This document shows positions 8,885 through 17,741 of a stretch of 64,000 bases of DNA, piece by piece; position 1 is the first letter of the stretch, and every line of letters begins with the position of its first letter. A program made the translations under genes and the position numbers. The notes under the pieces were generated by a model that saw nothing but the letters and a program-made list of their open reading frames with translations, searched no databases and was not told the origin of the DNA. The stretch covers positions 46,194-110,193 of the forward strand of contig JAJECK010000035.1 in assembly GCA_022822085.1 (NCBI GenBank), read 5' to 3'. Source of the stretch: Candidatus Poribacteria bacterium (GTDB lineage: Bacteria; Poribacteria; WGA-4E; WGA-3G).

Positions 8885-11128
8885 TCAATACCGTTTCACC
8901 AATTCCAATCCCCAAAACCTTGGTTCATTCACATAACCGGTCAGGTTATTGAAGTCAATACCACCAGTTAAAGAAGTATCGTCGAGGATGTTACGGCCTA
9001 TAAGTGCAAATTCCGTTACAACATTCGGTATCTTACAAGCGAGTCTAACGCCACCTTCCAAAAGCCAGTCATCGCTAAATTCCACAGAGTCGTAAAGAAA
9101 GAAATGCACACGACTCCGATATGCCCAATCCGTAGATGCTACGAGGCGGAAACCTGATGGCAGCTCAAGAATATAACGCAAGTTTATGTCAGCAATCCAA
9201 GTAGGTGCTTGTGGCAAAGTGTTGCCATCAATATAATATGTGCCTTCAACAGAAGCATGTGGATCCAATACTGTGCAGGGTGCCCCGCAACCTGCCACAG
9301 TCAAATTCGGATCATCAATGCGTGTATAGTTGTAACTGATACCCGCTGATACCTCCAACGGTTTGATCGGTGCAAATATCAATTCTGCCTCAACACCACG
9401 TCCAATAGTGTTCTCAGCATTCACTAACCGGTTGAAATTCGCCTCTCCACCCACAGCAGTTAGTTGTTGGTCTTGCATAGAGTAGTTAAACGCTGTAAGA
9501 TTTAGATGTATTCGTTGATCCAACAATCGCATCTTCGTGCCAACTTCAAAGGATAGAATAGTCTCTGTATCCGCAACCGTGACTTCATTTCCAAATAACA
9601 AACGTCCCTGAATACTGGGGGCACGGAACCCTCGCGCACCACGCCAATATGTCTGTATACTCGGGGAAATCTGATACCGTAGACTCAGATCACCACTCCA
9701 TACTGTATCCTGCGGATTTTTGTGGATAGGTCCGATCGGTTTAGCTCCCTTTTCTGCCTCAACTGCGGGTACTTCCTCTCGCCATGCAGTATAATCCTTT
9801 GCATCATCAGATAAACGCACCCCGACACCTAATTCCAAATCTTCACTTAATTGCAAGGTCGTGGAGGCATACGCTGCCAGTGCTGTAGCGGTCTGCTCTT
9901 GACGCACATATCCATCTTGAGTGCCGCCAGCCAAAGTATTGTAATTGAAATCCTCCATTTTCACAAACTCATTAAAATAATACAAACCAAATTGATAGTC
10001 GATACGACTGTCACCTGTAGTCATCAAACGAACTTCTTGACTGAACTGATTTAGCAAAGGAATGCCTGACGCTGTTTCGGAAGGAAATGGAATCACACCA
10101 GGACCACTTGTTGGCAGGAAAGCAGCTCCGTACCCGCCATCAATATCTCCACGCGTGAAGAGTGTCAGCCTCTCCAAACCTGTCAGCGATACTAATTGGT
10201 GGTTTCCAATATCGTAACTAACCTGAAATGCTAACCCACCAGAAAATAGATTTTGTTCATTTTCGCCATCTTGTGCGACGTTGGCACGTTCAAAATCTTG
10301 AACTAACCCACCTTCATCGGGGGCAATTATATTTGCACGAAATATGCGGGCAGTACCATCAAGATCGCGGACATGAAGTTTTAGCCATGTTTCCAACTTC
10401 GGCATCGGTGTCCACAATAATTGCAGCCGTGCAGCAAGATCATGATGTCCACCTAAAGTATTGTCATCATTCGTATGCGTGTTGTCTACCCAATCGCCAC
10501 GCCATAGACTTAGGATTGAAAGCCGTGCTGAAAGGACAGATGGAATAAACGATTCGGAAATCGCTCCTTCATAATTGATGGTTCTGAACCTACCGAAACT
10601 TAACTGACCATAATGTTCCTCTGTATGTGTAGGTCGCGCTGATTCAAACTTCACTGCACCAGCAGGCGTATTCCGACCAAATAGTGTACCTTGTGGTCCC
10701 CGTAACACTTCAATTCGTTCCAAGTCAAAGGCAGGATACCCTTTCAACAAAGCATTTTCCAACACGACACCATCATAGAGAACTGAAACCGGTTGTGATG
10801 CGTTGAGGTCAAAGTCAGTGTTACCAAGTCCACGGATATAAAATCGTGGAAACACGCGACCAAAAGACGATTCCATCTGTAGACTCGGCGTGCGATTTGA
10901 CAGAAAACGTAAATCCATGCCTGATGATCGTAAATCTTGGGATTTGCCACCGCGGATCGTTGATACGGAGAGCGGTACTTCAAAAGACAACTGCTCGCGT
11001 TTACGGGCGGTAACCACTACCTCTTCTAATGTATGTACGTCTTCTGTTTCCTCATCGGCAACGGATATAAAAGTTGTAGATAGTAAAGCCACAAAAATTA
11101 ATACAAATATCTGCTTACAAATTTCCAT
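8885..11128 (-). CDS. TonB-dependent outer-membrane receptor
   Basis: 747 residues. A signal peptide (MEICKQIFVLIFVALLSTTF) precedes a TonB-box-like stretch, EEVVVTARKREQ, diagnostic of these receptors. The plug domain runs to about residue 170 (RFYIRGLGNTDFDLN, VSVLYDGVVLENALL, IEVLRGPQGTLFGRNTPAGA). The rest is a 22-strand barrel pattern, with late blocks such as WRGARGFRAPSIQGRLLFG and FEVGTKMRLLDQRIHLNLTA. The final residues LELVKRY are a plausible outer-membrane terminal strand. AGGGGAG lies before the ATG. Such receptors import siderophores, vitamin B12 or glycans using TonB-ExbBD energy. No ligand-specific neighbour is present, so the substrate is unknown. A Uma2 gene lies immediately upstream on the same strand. 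Confidence 0.95.
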   Translation of the reverse strand: MEICKQIFVLIFVALLSTTFISVADEETEDVHTLEEVVVTARKREQLSFEVPLSVSTIRGGKSQDLRSSGMDLRFLSNRTPSLQMESSFGRVFPRFYIRGLGNTDFDLNASQPVSVLYDGVVLENALLKGYPAFDLERIEVLRGPQGTLFGRNTPAGAVKFESARPTHTEEHYGQLSFGRFRTINYEGAISESFIPSVLSARLSILSLWRGDWVDNTHTNDDNTLGGHHDLAARLQLLWTPMPKLETWLKLHVRDLDGTARIFRANIIAPDEGGLVQDFERANVAQDGENEQNLFSGGLAFQVSYDIGNHQLVSLTGLERLTLFTRGDIDGGYGAAFLPTSGPGVIPFPSETASGIPLLNQFSQEVRLMTTGDSRIDYQFGLYYFNEFVKMEDFNYNTLAGGTQDGYVRQEQTATALAAYASTTLQLSEDLELGVGVRLSDDAKDYTAWREEVPAVEAEKGAKPIGPIHKNPQDTVWSGDLSLRYQISPSIQTYWRGARGFRAPSIQGRLLFGNEVTVADTETILSFEVGTKMRLLDQRIHLNLTAFNYSMQDQQLTAVGGEANFNRLVNAENTIGRGVEAELIFAPIKPLEVSAGISYNYTRIDDPNLTVAGCGAPCTVLDPHASVEGTYYIDGNTLPQAPTWIADINLRYILELPSGFRLVASTDWAYRSRVHFFLYDSVEFSDDWLLEGGVRLACKIPNVVTEFALIGRNILDDTSLTGGIDFNNLTGYVNEPRFWGLELVKRY

Positions 11129-11180
11129 AATCTCCCCTTTGAAATAATTTATGGTTAGTTGCTAATCTTATGTTGTTATG

Positions 11181-12002
11181 TCATACACGCTCATCTTTTG
11201 TGTTTGCAACCTGCTCGCGTAGCCGTTCTATTTCTGCTTCTAATTCACTTACCTTCGCTTCTGCTTCCTCCCGACGATGTTGTTCTTCTTCGCGTAGCAC
11301 CTGCTCTTCTTCTCGTAGCGATTTCTCTTGCTCAAACATGTGCTTTATTTCCATAGATGTTGAAATAGGTGTACCATCAGGTAGATAGGGACGCAAGAGT
11401 CTCACATGTGTCGTTTGATCGTCTTCCCAACGCAACCAGAGATTCAGTGCTTTGCTGAACAATCCACTATCAGCATCCGGTTCTATCTCTACGATGTTAC
11501 CTGATGGATTTCGTTGCCACCCGAGAAACTCAGCAGGTTTCTTCATCTCTGGTTGATGGATAAAGTATTCTTGAACTCCTATATCCTTCAGATACAACTC
11601 CACTTTTTTTGTCCGATCCTGATGTGCTGTTGAATCAGAGAGGAATTCAATGACTGCTACAGGCACTGTCCCCTCTGCCCAAGTATAGAAACTACGGCGT
11701 AACGGATATTTTTCAACTCCGAAGACGATGTAAATATCAGGTGCAACACATTTTGTGATATCCCCTTCTTCATAATAGATAAAACTGTCAACACCGATGT
11801 GTATCAGTTCGTTGATTGCAAAATATCGAAAAAACTGGTCAAATAATATGTTTATTTGTAAACCGTGGAATGCGGTTGCTGCCATAGGTTCGTCGTCCTC
11901 ACAAGGATATCCTTCAATGTAGATGGTCGGTTTCCCATTTGCTTTTGGAAATACAGGTATATATTTTCTCTGTTTTATTTCAAAGTCATTTAAGGTATTC
12001 AT
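11181..12002 (-). CDS. Uma2-family (DUF820) PD-(D/E)XK endonuclease-like protein with coiled-coil tail
   Basis: 273 residues. The core contains the family's hallmark sequence: APDIYIVFG, then VIEFLSDSTAHQDRTKK and LYLKDIGVQEYFI. These supply the acidic residues, the Lys and the Tyr-Gly-Val-x-Glu-Tyr patch of the restriction-endonuclease-like fold. The C-terminal 50 residues are a charged coiled coil (LREEEQVLREEEQHRREE). AAGGA precedes the ATG by 7 nt. Uma2 proteins are highly amplified in cyanobacteria and several uncultured phyla. Their biological role is not established, and a mobile or recombination-linked nuclease role is only inferred. All key residues look intact. Confidence 0.85.
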   Translation of the reverse strand: MNTLNDFEIKQRKYIPVFPKANGKPTIYIEGYPCEDDEPMAATAFHGLQINILFDQFFRYFAINELIHIGVDSFIYYEEGDITKCVAPDIYIVFGVEKYPLRRSFYTWAEGTVPVAVIEFLSDSTAHQDRTKKVELYLKDIGVQEYFIHQPEMKKPAEFLGWQRNPSGNIVEIEPDADSGLFSKALNLWLRWEDDQTTHVRLLRPYLPDGTPISTSMEIKHMFEQEKSLREEEQVLREEEQHRREEAEAKVSELEAEIERLREQVANTKDERV

Positions 12003-12239
12003 GGTCTGTTCCTTATAGTTCGTCGCAGTTCAATTGCAGAAACTACTTTGCTCATAGACTACATATTTATTATTCATACCGTTTGTATAGTATGGCTTAA
12101 GTATATCACAGATTTAAGGGATAATCAAAGACTCTGGTCTTCAATAAATCTGACGCTAACATCAGATTTTTGTTGTAAATAGATAAAATGATTGTTATAA
12201 TCAAATACTCTGATATGGGTATAAACAGGAGGCAAACTT

Positions 12240-13100
12240 GTGTTACATATTTTTTTCACAAACAGAACCAACAGGTATACCAAAATATCACTCTATTACA
12301 TCATCTTTATTTTGATGTTTTTGTCTGTGATGGTTTTAGACGTATCAGCTGTGCCGTTAAAACCAGATGCATATTGGAATTTTGATGATGGCACTGCCAG
12401 GGATAGTTCAACCAGAAGACTGCATGGCAAGTTTATCGGAAAACCGGCAGCGGTTAAAGGTGTCTCAGGGAACGCTTTGAAGTTTGTTGGTGGTCAAGGT
12501 ATCAAGATTCCAGATTCTCGAGGGATCAATACGAGAGGTCCTTTTCCCAACCGTACTGTCGGAACCCTCTTTTATTGCGATAATGCCAACCAAGTTCAGA
12601 AACAAATCATTTTTGAAGCAGGTGGAATTACCAAAGGCTTAGCCATTTATGTCCATAGGGGTAGGGTGTATGTTGGTGCTTGGAATGTACCAAATCTCAA
12701 CTGGAATGGTGCATATCTGTTTACAAAGATTAAATCAAGAAGATGGTATTATGTGGCGTTAGTTATTCGCAATGCCACGAATAAAGTGGAATCCAACAAG
12801 ATTGAAATGTGGATGGACGGTGAACTTATCGGGAAAGCAAAAGGGGCGTATCTCCAAGCACATGGACAAGATATAGGTATTGCACATGTCAGTCAGCATA
12901 CCAAATACCACGATGGCACCGGTAGAGGTAGAGATGTTGATTGGTTTGAAGGTTTAATTGACGAAATTGTTATTTACAATAGAGCGTTAAATATGGCAAA
13001 TTTATCAAGATTGATGGATCCTCTCAACGTTGCACCCCAAGGTAAATTCACGACTACTTGGGGTAATCTAAAGACTCTATATAATCAACAGGTCCCCTAA
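12240..13100 (+). CDS. Exported LamG / concanavalin A-like domain protein
   Basis: 286 residues starting at a GTG, chosen because AGGAGG lies about 6 nt upstream. The first 38 residues form a signal peptide (IIFILMFLSVMVLDVSA). The mature part begins LKPDAYWNFDDGTARDSS and continues with LamG jellyroll motifs: GKFIGKPAAVKGVSGNALKF, KSRRWYYVALVIRN, IEMWMDGELIGKAKG and WFEGLIDEIVIYNRALN. The last 25 residues contain APQGKFTTTWGNLK, a tail also seen in variant form at the end of the 30296-30796 product (KMTVTWGRLKYFSG). LamG domains bind glycans or proteins at the cell surface. No catalytic domain is attached. Confidence 0.85.
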   Translation: MLHIFFTNRTNRYTKISLYYIIFILMFLSVMVLDVSAVPLKPDAYWNFDDGTARDSSTRRLHGKFIGKPAAVKGVSGNALKFVGGQGIKIPDSRGINTRGPFPNRTVGTLFYCDNANQVQKQIIFEAGGITKGLAIYVHRGRVYVGAWNVPNLNWNGAYLFTKIKSRRWYYVALVIRNATNKVESNKIEMWMDGELIGKAKGAYLQAHGQDIGIAHVSQHTKYHDGTGRGRDVDWFEGLIDEIVIYNRALNMANLSRLMDPLNVAPQGKFTTTWGNLKTLYNQQVP

Positions 13101-13199
13101 CGTGAGTTTGATAATTAGATCGGATGTAACCGTCCGTTGGATTTCGTCCCTCAACCCAACGGACAGTGGTTATTGGATTTTATGATCAAACTCACGTTA
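13098..13199. repeat. 102-bp element with perfect 15-bp terminal inverted repeats
   Basis: The ends TAACGTGAGTTTGAT and ATCAAACTCACGTTA are perfect inverted copies. An inner hairpin is formed by GTCCGTTGG and CCAACGGAC. The left end supplies the TAA stop codon of the LamG gene. A related, disrupted copy lies at 54066-54288. This is a MITE-like, non-autonomous repeat; no transposase is nearby. Confidence 0.75.
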
Positions 13200-13210
13200 A
13201 TTAACTCAAT

Positions 13211-13423
13211 CTAAACGTCTGTAGTCTCTATATTCTGCATTGGGTCCTTTGTTGTGAGTTCCCCATTCGGTAATTCGTAGTATAGGTGCCCGTTAATATC
13301 GTAGACATTCGGAATTCCTTTTTTTCGGTTTTCTTCCTGTGCTTTTTTGACAGCCCGATTGCCAATCCGCAAAATTTCCCGTGCCCATTTATAGGTTTCA
13401 AGGTTGAAGTCGTCGTGTTGCAT
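13211..13423 (-). CDS. Small conserved-looking hypothetical protein
   Basis: 70 residues with a good Shine-Dalgarno (GGAG a few bases before the ATG). The sequence starts MQHDDFNLETYKWAREILRI and has a basic helix (NRAVKKAQEENRKKGIP), then a short beta-rich tail (NVYDINGHLYYELPNGEL). The compact helix-plus-hairpin layout is like small DNA-binding or antitoxin proteins, but no family is recognised with confidence and no toxin partner is adjacent. It ends next to the palindromic element at 13098-13199. Confidence 0.65.
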   Translation of the reverse strand: MQHDDFNLETYKWAREILRIGNRAVKKAQEENRKKGIPNVYDINGHLYYELPNGELTTKDPMQNIETTDV

Positions 13424-14047
13424 TACGCTCCTCCAGTGTTAATGTTTTGCATACATATTCTTATATCATTGTAGGTCGGAAGAACCCTCCTAAATCTCTT
13501 ATTAGTCGGACTTCTGTTCCTTCGTCACTGTCATGATTTTGCGAATGCTTTGATGGCGAATTTATTGTGATGCTGTTTCAAATCATGGGTGTTTCTCCTT
13601 ATGAAAAGTGTACTTAACGAGTTGTGCTAAATAACTATTTGTTAAACATTATTCAACATTTACGATTTGTTATGTAGATATTTCTCATTGGATTGTCCAT
13701 TCTTTAGTCCCGTAGGGACGATATGTTTATAGAAAACATAGTACATACCCTTTTTAGTCCCGTAGGAACGATATGTTTATATGTTAAATCCATCTTATGT
13801 GAATACAATACAAACAAGCAGTTAACTGACACAAGTCGTGTACTTAAAAGCGCGTTTTGTAAATTAGTTATGCGATTAGTGGACATAAGGGGTTATAGGG
13901 TGTTTTTCGGTTTGCCGATTTTTTTGTGAGTACGTTTGGTCCGTTTTTGTTTTGGTCCGATTTTCGGCATTTTTCTGTGTTTTTTGTGGTTGCATGGTGT
14001 GGGATGTGTAAAGTTTTTGGCATGAAATTGCCTTGAATGGTGGTTTT
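13424..14047. other. Gene-poor intergenic region
   Basis: Reading frames here are short, low in complexity and lack ribosome-binding sites, and no gene is supported. The region contains the pair of 29-bp repeats at 13703-13781 and a T-rich stretch before the HIT gene stop. Confidence 0.5.
13703..13781. repeat. Two direct copies of a 29-bp palindrome-containing repeat
   Basis: TTTAGTCCCGTAGGGACGAT plus ATGTTTATA occurs at 13703-13731 and again, with one change, at 13753-13781, separated by 21 bp. The core GTCCCGTAGGGAC is a palindrome. Two copies are too few to be a CRISPR array. It looks like a dispersed intergenic repeat. Confidence 0.7.
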
Positions 14048-14554
14048 TTATGTCTCTGTTGCATCTGTAACCTCTTGAAATATCCCAAAGAGTTTTTCTT
14101 GGGTTGCATTCGGATCTTCAATAATGATTCTTGCCCCACCGATTACATCCATAAACCCTAATTCGCGAGGATAACGCGGCACAACATGCAAGTGTAGATG
14201 TGCTATACTCGCACCGGAGGATTCACCCATATTGTATCCTACATTGAAGCCTTTTGGTTGATATGCCTGCGTCAGAACTTCAAAACTGAGACATTGCAGT
14301 TGATGTAGGTTATATACCTCATCTTTAGTCAATTCTCGTGTGTCAACTATATGTCGATTTGGAAAAATCATCAGATGCCCTGGACTATAAGGATATAGAT
14401 TTAGAGAGATTGTGAAGAGTTCTGTTCTATGGACTTCAAGCCTTTCAACTTTTTCATCTTTTTCTACGATTGCACATAAGATACAAGGGACATCTGGACG
14501 GTTTTTTCCTTTCGCGTAAGGCATTTTGTTGGGTACAAATAGGTTTTGACGCAT
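14048..14554 (-). CDS. HIT-family (histidine triad) nucleotide hydrolase/phosphorylase
   Basis: 168 residues. The catalytic histidine triad is HLHLHVVPR, preceded by GESSGASIA. The N-terminal CILCAIVE is the Cys-x-x-Cys start found in Ap4A-phosphorylase-like HIT proteins, and SPGHLMIFPNRHI is the second family signature. Such enzymes cleave dinucleoside polyphosphates or nucleoside phosphoramidates in the cytoplasm. GGAG lies before the ATG at 14554. The gene is transcribed away from the maf cluster, so its partner is not given by context. Confidence 0.9.
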   Translation of the reverse strand: MRQNLFVPNKMPYAKGKNRPDVPCILCAIVEKDEKVERLEVHRTELFTISLNLYPYSPGHLMIFPNRHIVDTRELTKDEVYNLHQLQCLSFEVLTQAYQPKGFNVGYNMGESSGASIAHLHLHVVPRYPRELGFMDVIGGARIIIEDPNATQEKLFGIFQEVTDATET

Positions 14555-14750
14555 TCAAAATCTCCGTAATGATAGAAACTTGCTATAATCTCTATATCAT
14601 AATATACCATTTTATTGATAGTTGCAAGTGTTACTTATTCATCTTAAATTACATATTTCATTGGTCAGACGAGCATATTATGTAACCGAAATTCTGTAGA
14701 TTGCGTTAAATCCGATAACCGTAAAGATATTTATAGTTGAGGAAAAGAAA

Positions 14751-15026
14751 ATGCAAAACCAAACCACAGAATTCTATGGAAATATTAATCCGCTTGTCGG
14801 GTTGTCTGCGAAGACATTGCGGCTCTATGTTGCATTTGAAGTATTTCGTAGTCAAGCTGATTCTCTTGAAAAACCGGAATGGTTCCGGACCCCTAATAGA
14901 GATGAAGTGCTCGGTAAAGTCGGGTTTACAAAAACAGATATTGATACTGGCATATCGGAATTAATAGCTGCCAAGTTATTAGAAATCCAATATAAAAACA
15001 GCGATCAATGGTATTGTTTGAAATAA
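14751..15026 (+). CDS. Small hypothetical protein upstream of maf
   Basis: 91 residues, with GAGG about 9 nt upstream of the ATG. It begins MQNQTTEFYGNINPLVGLSA and contains KVGFTKTDIDTGISELIAAK followed by LLEIQYKNSDQWYCLK. The helical segment followed by a short beta wing resembles a winged helix, but no family is recognised. An overlapping frame starting at 14737 has the less protein-like translation and is rejected. It ends 6 nt before maf, so the two are probably co-transcribed. Confidence 0.65.
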   Translation: MQNQTTEFYGNINPLVGLSAKTLRLYVAFEVFRSQADSLEKPEWFRTPNRDEVLGKVGFTKTDIDTGISELIAAKLLEIQYKNSDQWYCLK

Positions 15027-15032
15027 CAGTCT

Positions 15033-15629
15033 ATGTCATTTCTCAATATTCCGCGTTTAATTTTAGCTTCGGCATCCCCGCGTCGTGCGGCCTTATTATC
15101 TCAAATTGGTTTGACATTTGAGGTATATCCGAGTGGAATTCAAGAACCCGATCCAAAAAATAACATATCCCCAAAAGTAGTGACACAGCAACTGGCATCA
15201 TTAAAAGCAGGTGATGTTGCCAAACGTTATACAGAGGGGATTGTCATCGGTGCAGATACACTTGTGTCCTATAAGAAACAACTACTTGGTAAACCGAAAA
15301 ATGATGAAGATGCATTAAAAATGTTATCTAAACTTAGTGCTAAACGGCATAGAGTTGTAACGGGTGTTTCTCTCATTGACCTAAAAGAAAACAGAGAGAT
15401 AACATGGGCAGAAGTTACAAAAGTGTATTTTAGGAAGATCACTAAAGAAGAGATATTGAACTATATCCAAAGTGGTGAAGCAAGTGATAAGGCTGGTGCT
15501 TATGGGATCCAGGGACGTGGAAGTGCATTTGTTAAACGGATTGAAGGATGTTATTTCAATGTAGTTGGATTACCTGTGGCAAGTCTTGTTGAACAATTAT
15601 TGGATTTTGTTCCTGATGTCAGTATCTAA
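15033..15629 (+). CDS. maf: Maf-family nucleoside triphosphate pyrophosphatase
   Basis: 198 residues, full length for the family. The N-terminus LILASASPRRAALLSQIGL is the Maf phosphate-binding signature. VIGADTLVSYKKQLLGKPK supplies the catalytic Asp and the Lys loop. The C-terminal blocks SDKAGAYGIQGRGSAFV and GCYFNVVGLPVASL match the dTTP/UTP pyrophosphatase subgroup (YhdE type). It hydrolyses non-canonical or excess nucleoside triphosphates to monophosphates in the cytoplasm. The start ATG follows the upstream small gene by 6 nt. Its 3' end overlaps the next gene by 14 nt. Confidence 0.95.
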   Translation: MSFLNIPRLILASASPRRAALLSQIGLTFEVYPSGIQEPDPKNNISPKVVTQQLASLKAGDVAKRYTEGIVIGADTLVSYKKQLLGKPKNDEDALKMLSKLSAKRHRVVTGVSLIDLKENREITWAEVTKVYFRKITKEEILNYIQSGEASDKAGAYGIQGRGSAFVKRIEGCYFNVVGLPVASLVEQLLDFVPDVSI

Positions 15630-16272
15630 ACATTATTCACCAACTCAAGGTTATTCACATCTGATAGCACCTGGCGAGTCTGGCATAAATAATCTTCACT
15701 TCGGTATCCTCAACCTATCTTCCAATTCAACCTATTTTGACCATTCTGCTGATTGTGAAGTTCTCCTGATTGCATTCGGTGGACAGTGCACACTATTGGT
15801 CGGTCATAATGGGAACAAAGCGAATGGGGGCCTGGGTAAACGTAAAGATGTCTTTAGTGGTGATCCAGGTGTTGCCTATATTCCGCACCATACAACTTAT
15901 GAAGTTATCACGACTTCAAATCGGGTTGAAATAGCCATTTGTAAAACCGTGTCATACTCAGATATCGCAGCCATAATTTTAGATTCTGGCAAAATGGAAA
16001 CTGAATTGGAATATCAACTTCGCTTTACAGAAAACAACACCCCAACTAAATTGAGGGGAGAAGCAATTTGTTTCTTTAGATTCCAAGATGCAAATGGAAC
16101 TGTAATGTTTCAAACTGTTGACGGTGAAAAGAAGAAAACGCGAACTGTTTTGTCCAATAACGATTTACTATTGTTGCCAGAAATGACACGCGCTCAATTC
16201 ATATATTCAGAGGGTAAATCTTATCAACTATTGATAAATAGGGTAACTCCCTCTGAGATAGTTACAATTTGA
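15616..16272 (+). CDS. 5-deoxy-glucuronate isomerase-like (IolB/KduI family) cupin
   Basis: 218 residues from the ATG at 15616. A longer frame from 15565 is open but lies inside maf and adds an unlikely hydrophobic extension. The protein starts MSVSKHYSPTQGYSHLI and shows the IolB pattern: GESGINNLHFGILNL near the start, CEVLLIAFGGQCTLLVG, a LGKRKDVFSGDPGVAYIP block and EVAICKTV-like strands after it. IolB converts 5-deoxy-glucuronate to 2-deoxy-5-keto-gluconate in myo-inositol degradation. At 218 residues it is shorter than typical IolB (about 270), so a divergent substrate is possible. The presence of Gfo/Idh (IolG-like) and TIM-barrel genes elsewhere in the window is compatible with cyclitol or sugar catabolism. 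Confidence 0.75.
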   Translation: MSVSKHYSPTQGYSHLIAPGESGINNLHFGILNLSSNSTYFDHSADCEVLLIAFGGQCTLLVGHNGNKANGGLGKRKDVFSGDPGVAYIPHHTTYEVITTSNRVEIAICKTVSYSDIAAIILDSGKMETELEYQLRFTENNTPTKLRGEAICFFRFQDANGTVMFQTVDGEKKKTRTVLSNNDLLLLPEMTRAQFIYSEGKSYQLLINRVTPSEIVTI

Positions 16273-16299
16273 TCAGGTATCATATCTTTCAGATAATTT

Positions 16300-16674
16300 T
16301 TATGATATAGGAGGAACAAACCCGCCATCACCACTCTTACCCGGTTGGGCTTCTCCGATTAGTTCTCCTCCCTTTTTCAGAAAGGCAACAGCACTTAGCG
16401 AAATCTGAACCTTCACATCTTGATTATTGATTTCTGCTATAGAGAGTAAAATAATCTTCTTGTCGTTTGTAATTCCAAGTATTTTTCCGTGCAACCCTCC
16501 ATTTGTTACTATTTCATCTCCTTTAGTTAAATTTTCAAGCATTGCCTGATGTTTTTTCCGTCTTTGTTGTTCTGGGCGAAACATCAAAAAATACATGATA
16601 AGAATCATCGGAACAATCAAAAAAAGTGTACCTGTAAGACCATCCATTGTAAAAATATTCTCCTTAATTTTCAT
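16300..16674 (-). CDS. yajC: YajC-like Sec translocase accessory subunit
   Basis: 124 residues. One transmembrane helix (LFLIVPMILIMYFLMF) is followed by RPEQQRRKKHQAMLENL and the YajC core KGDEIVTNGGLHGKILGI. YajC binds SecDF in the inner membrane. The first ATG (16674) overlaps the queA stop as ATGA, suggesting coupling. A second ATG at 16647 (MDGLTGTLFLI) has AAGGAGA upstream and gives a more typical YajC N-terminus, so the start is uncertain. Last gene of the yebC-ruv-queA operon. secD and secF are not in the window. Confidence 0.9.
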   Translation of the reverse strand: MKIKENIFTMDGLTGTLFLIVPMILIMYFLMFRPEQQRRKKHQAMLENLTKGDEIVTNGGLHGKILGITNDKKIILLSIAEINNQDVKVQISLSAVAFLKKGGELIGEAQPGKSGDGGFVPPIS

Positions 16675-17699
16675 AGGATAAGCATAGCATCACCATAACT
16701 ATAGAAGCGGTAATCATGAATTAGTGCTTCACTGTATGCATTTTGAATTAGTTCAATATCAGCAAAGGCACTGACTAACATGAGTAAAGTTGATTTAGGT
16801 AGATGAAAGTTTGTTACTAACGCATCTACTATATTAAATTGGTAACCGGGATATATGAATAGTTCACTATATCCACTGAATGATTGTATAGTTCCTTCCA
16901 CTGCTGCAGTTTCCAACGACCGTACAACTGTTGTGCCGATTGCAACAATTTTTGTGCCTGCTGTCCGTTTATCGCGTATCTGTATTGCTTCTTTCTCAGC
17001 CAGATGTATATATTCTGCATGCATCTTGTGGTTTTGGATGCTCTCTACTTTTACGGGTAGAAAAGTGCCAATCCCAACATGTAGTGTCAACATTGCAGTA
17101 TCTATACCGTTATTTTTTAACCTTCCCAGCAATTCTGGTGTAAAGTGCAAACCTGCGGTCGGCGCAGCAATTGCTCCTTCGTTTGTAGCATAAACTGACT
17201 GATATCGGACTTTATCCTCCGCATCTGGTGAACGACGGATATAGGGTGGCAACGGCATGATCCCTACTTCTGAGAGAATAGTGGTAAAAACACCCTTATA
17301 AGTGAAGTGGACTGTACAATTACCGTCGTCAGGTTTGTCAATAACTTCAGCGTTTAATATCCCATCACCGAATTGTATCTGTGTTCCTATTTGTAGACTA
17401 CGTCGCGGCTTGGCAAGAACTTCCCATGTGTCCTTTTCCTTTTCTTCAATGAGAAGTAGTTCTATTTTACCTCCGGTTTTCCTCTTTTTTCCAATTAATC
17501 TTGCTGGTATCACCTTTGTGTCGTTCAAAACTAATAGTGATTGTTTTGGTAGATATGCGCCTATATTGGAAAAAGTTGTATGCTGTATTTTCCGTGTGCA
17601 TCGGTCAATCACCATCAACTTTGATGCATCCCGATGTTGCAGAGGCTCTTGTGCAATTCGATCCTGTGGAAGCTCATAGTCGAAATCTGTCAGTTTCAT
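16671..17699 (-). CDS. queA: S-adenosylmethionine:tRNA ribosyltransferase-isomerase
   Basis: 342 residues, normal length. It transfers and isomerises the ribosyl moiety of SAM onto preQ1 in tRNA, giving epoxyqueuosine. Family blocks are evident: DFDYELPQDRIAQEPLQHRD at the N-terminus, SLLVLNDTKVIPARLIGKK, GAIAAPTAGLHFTPELL, TLHVGIGTFLPVK and the C-terminal VTNFHLPKSTLLMLVSAFA. The gene follows ruvB by 42 nt and overlaps yajC. The ruv-queA-yajC order is common in bacteria. Confidence 0.97.
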   Translation of the reverse strand: MKLTDFDYELPQDRIAQEPLQHRDASKLMVIDRCTRKIQHTTFSNIGAYLPKQSLLVLNDTKVIPARLIGKKRKTGGKIELLLIEEKEKDTWEVLAKPRRSLQIGTQIQFGDGILNAEVIDKPDDGNCTVHFTYKGVFTTILSEVGIMPLPPYIRRSPDAEDKVRYQSVYATNEGAIAAPTAGLHFTPELLGRLKNNGIDTAMLTLHVGIGTFLPVKVESIQNHKMHAEYIHLAEKEAIQIRDKRTAGTKIVAIGTTVVRSLETAAVEGTIQSFSGYSELFIYPGYQFNIVDALVTNFHLPKSTLLMLVSAFADIELIQNAYSEALIHDYRFYSYGDAMLIL

Positions 17700-17741
17700 A
17701 GAAGTAGGCGTTCTGTCCGATTTGTGTTGTTTTATGACCTA

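Noticed and set aside
13703..13781. Two 29-bp direct repeats with a 21-bp spacer, resembling a minimal CRISPR
   Set aside because: Only two copies, short spacer, no cas genes, and the repeat is an ordinary palindrome-bearing intergenic repeat.
14737..14964. Alternative 75-codon frame overlapping the small gene before maf
   Set aside because: Composition is unlike a protein, it has no ribosome-binding site of its own, and the overlapping frame at 14751 is the better gene.
15565..15615. Longer IolB-like start at 15565
   Set aside because: It lies within maf and adds an unrelated hydrophobic stretch. The ATG at 15616 begins the recognisable protein.
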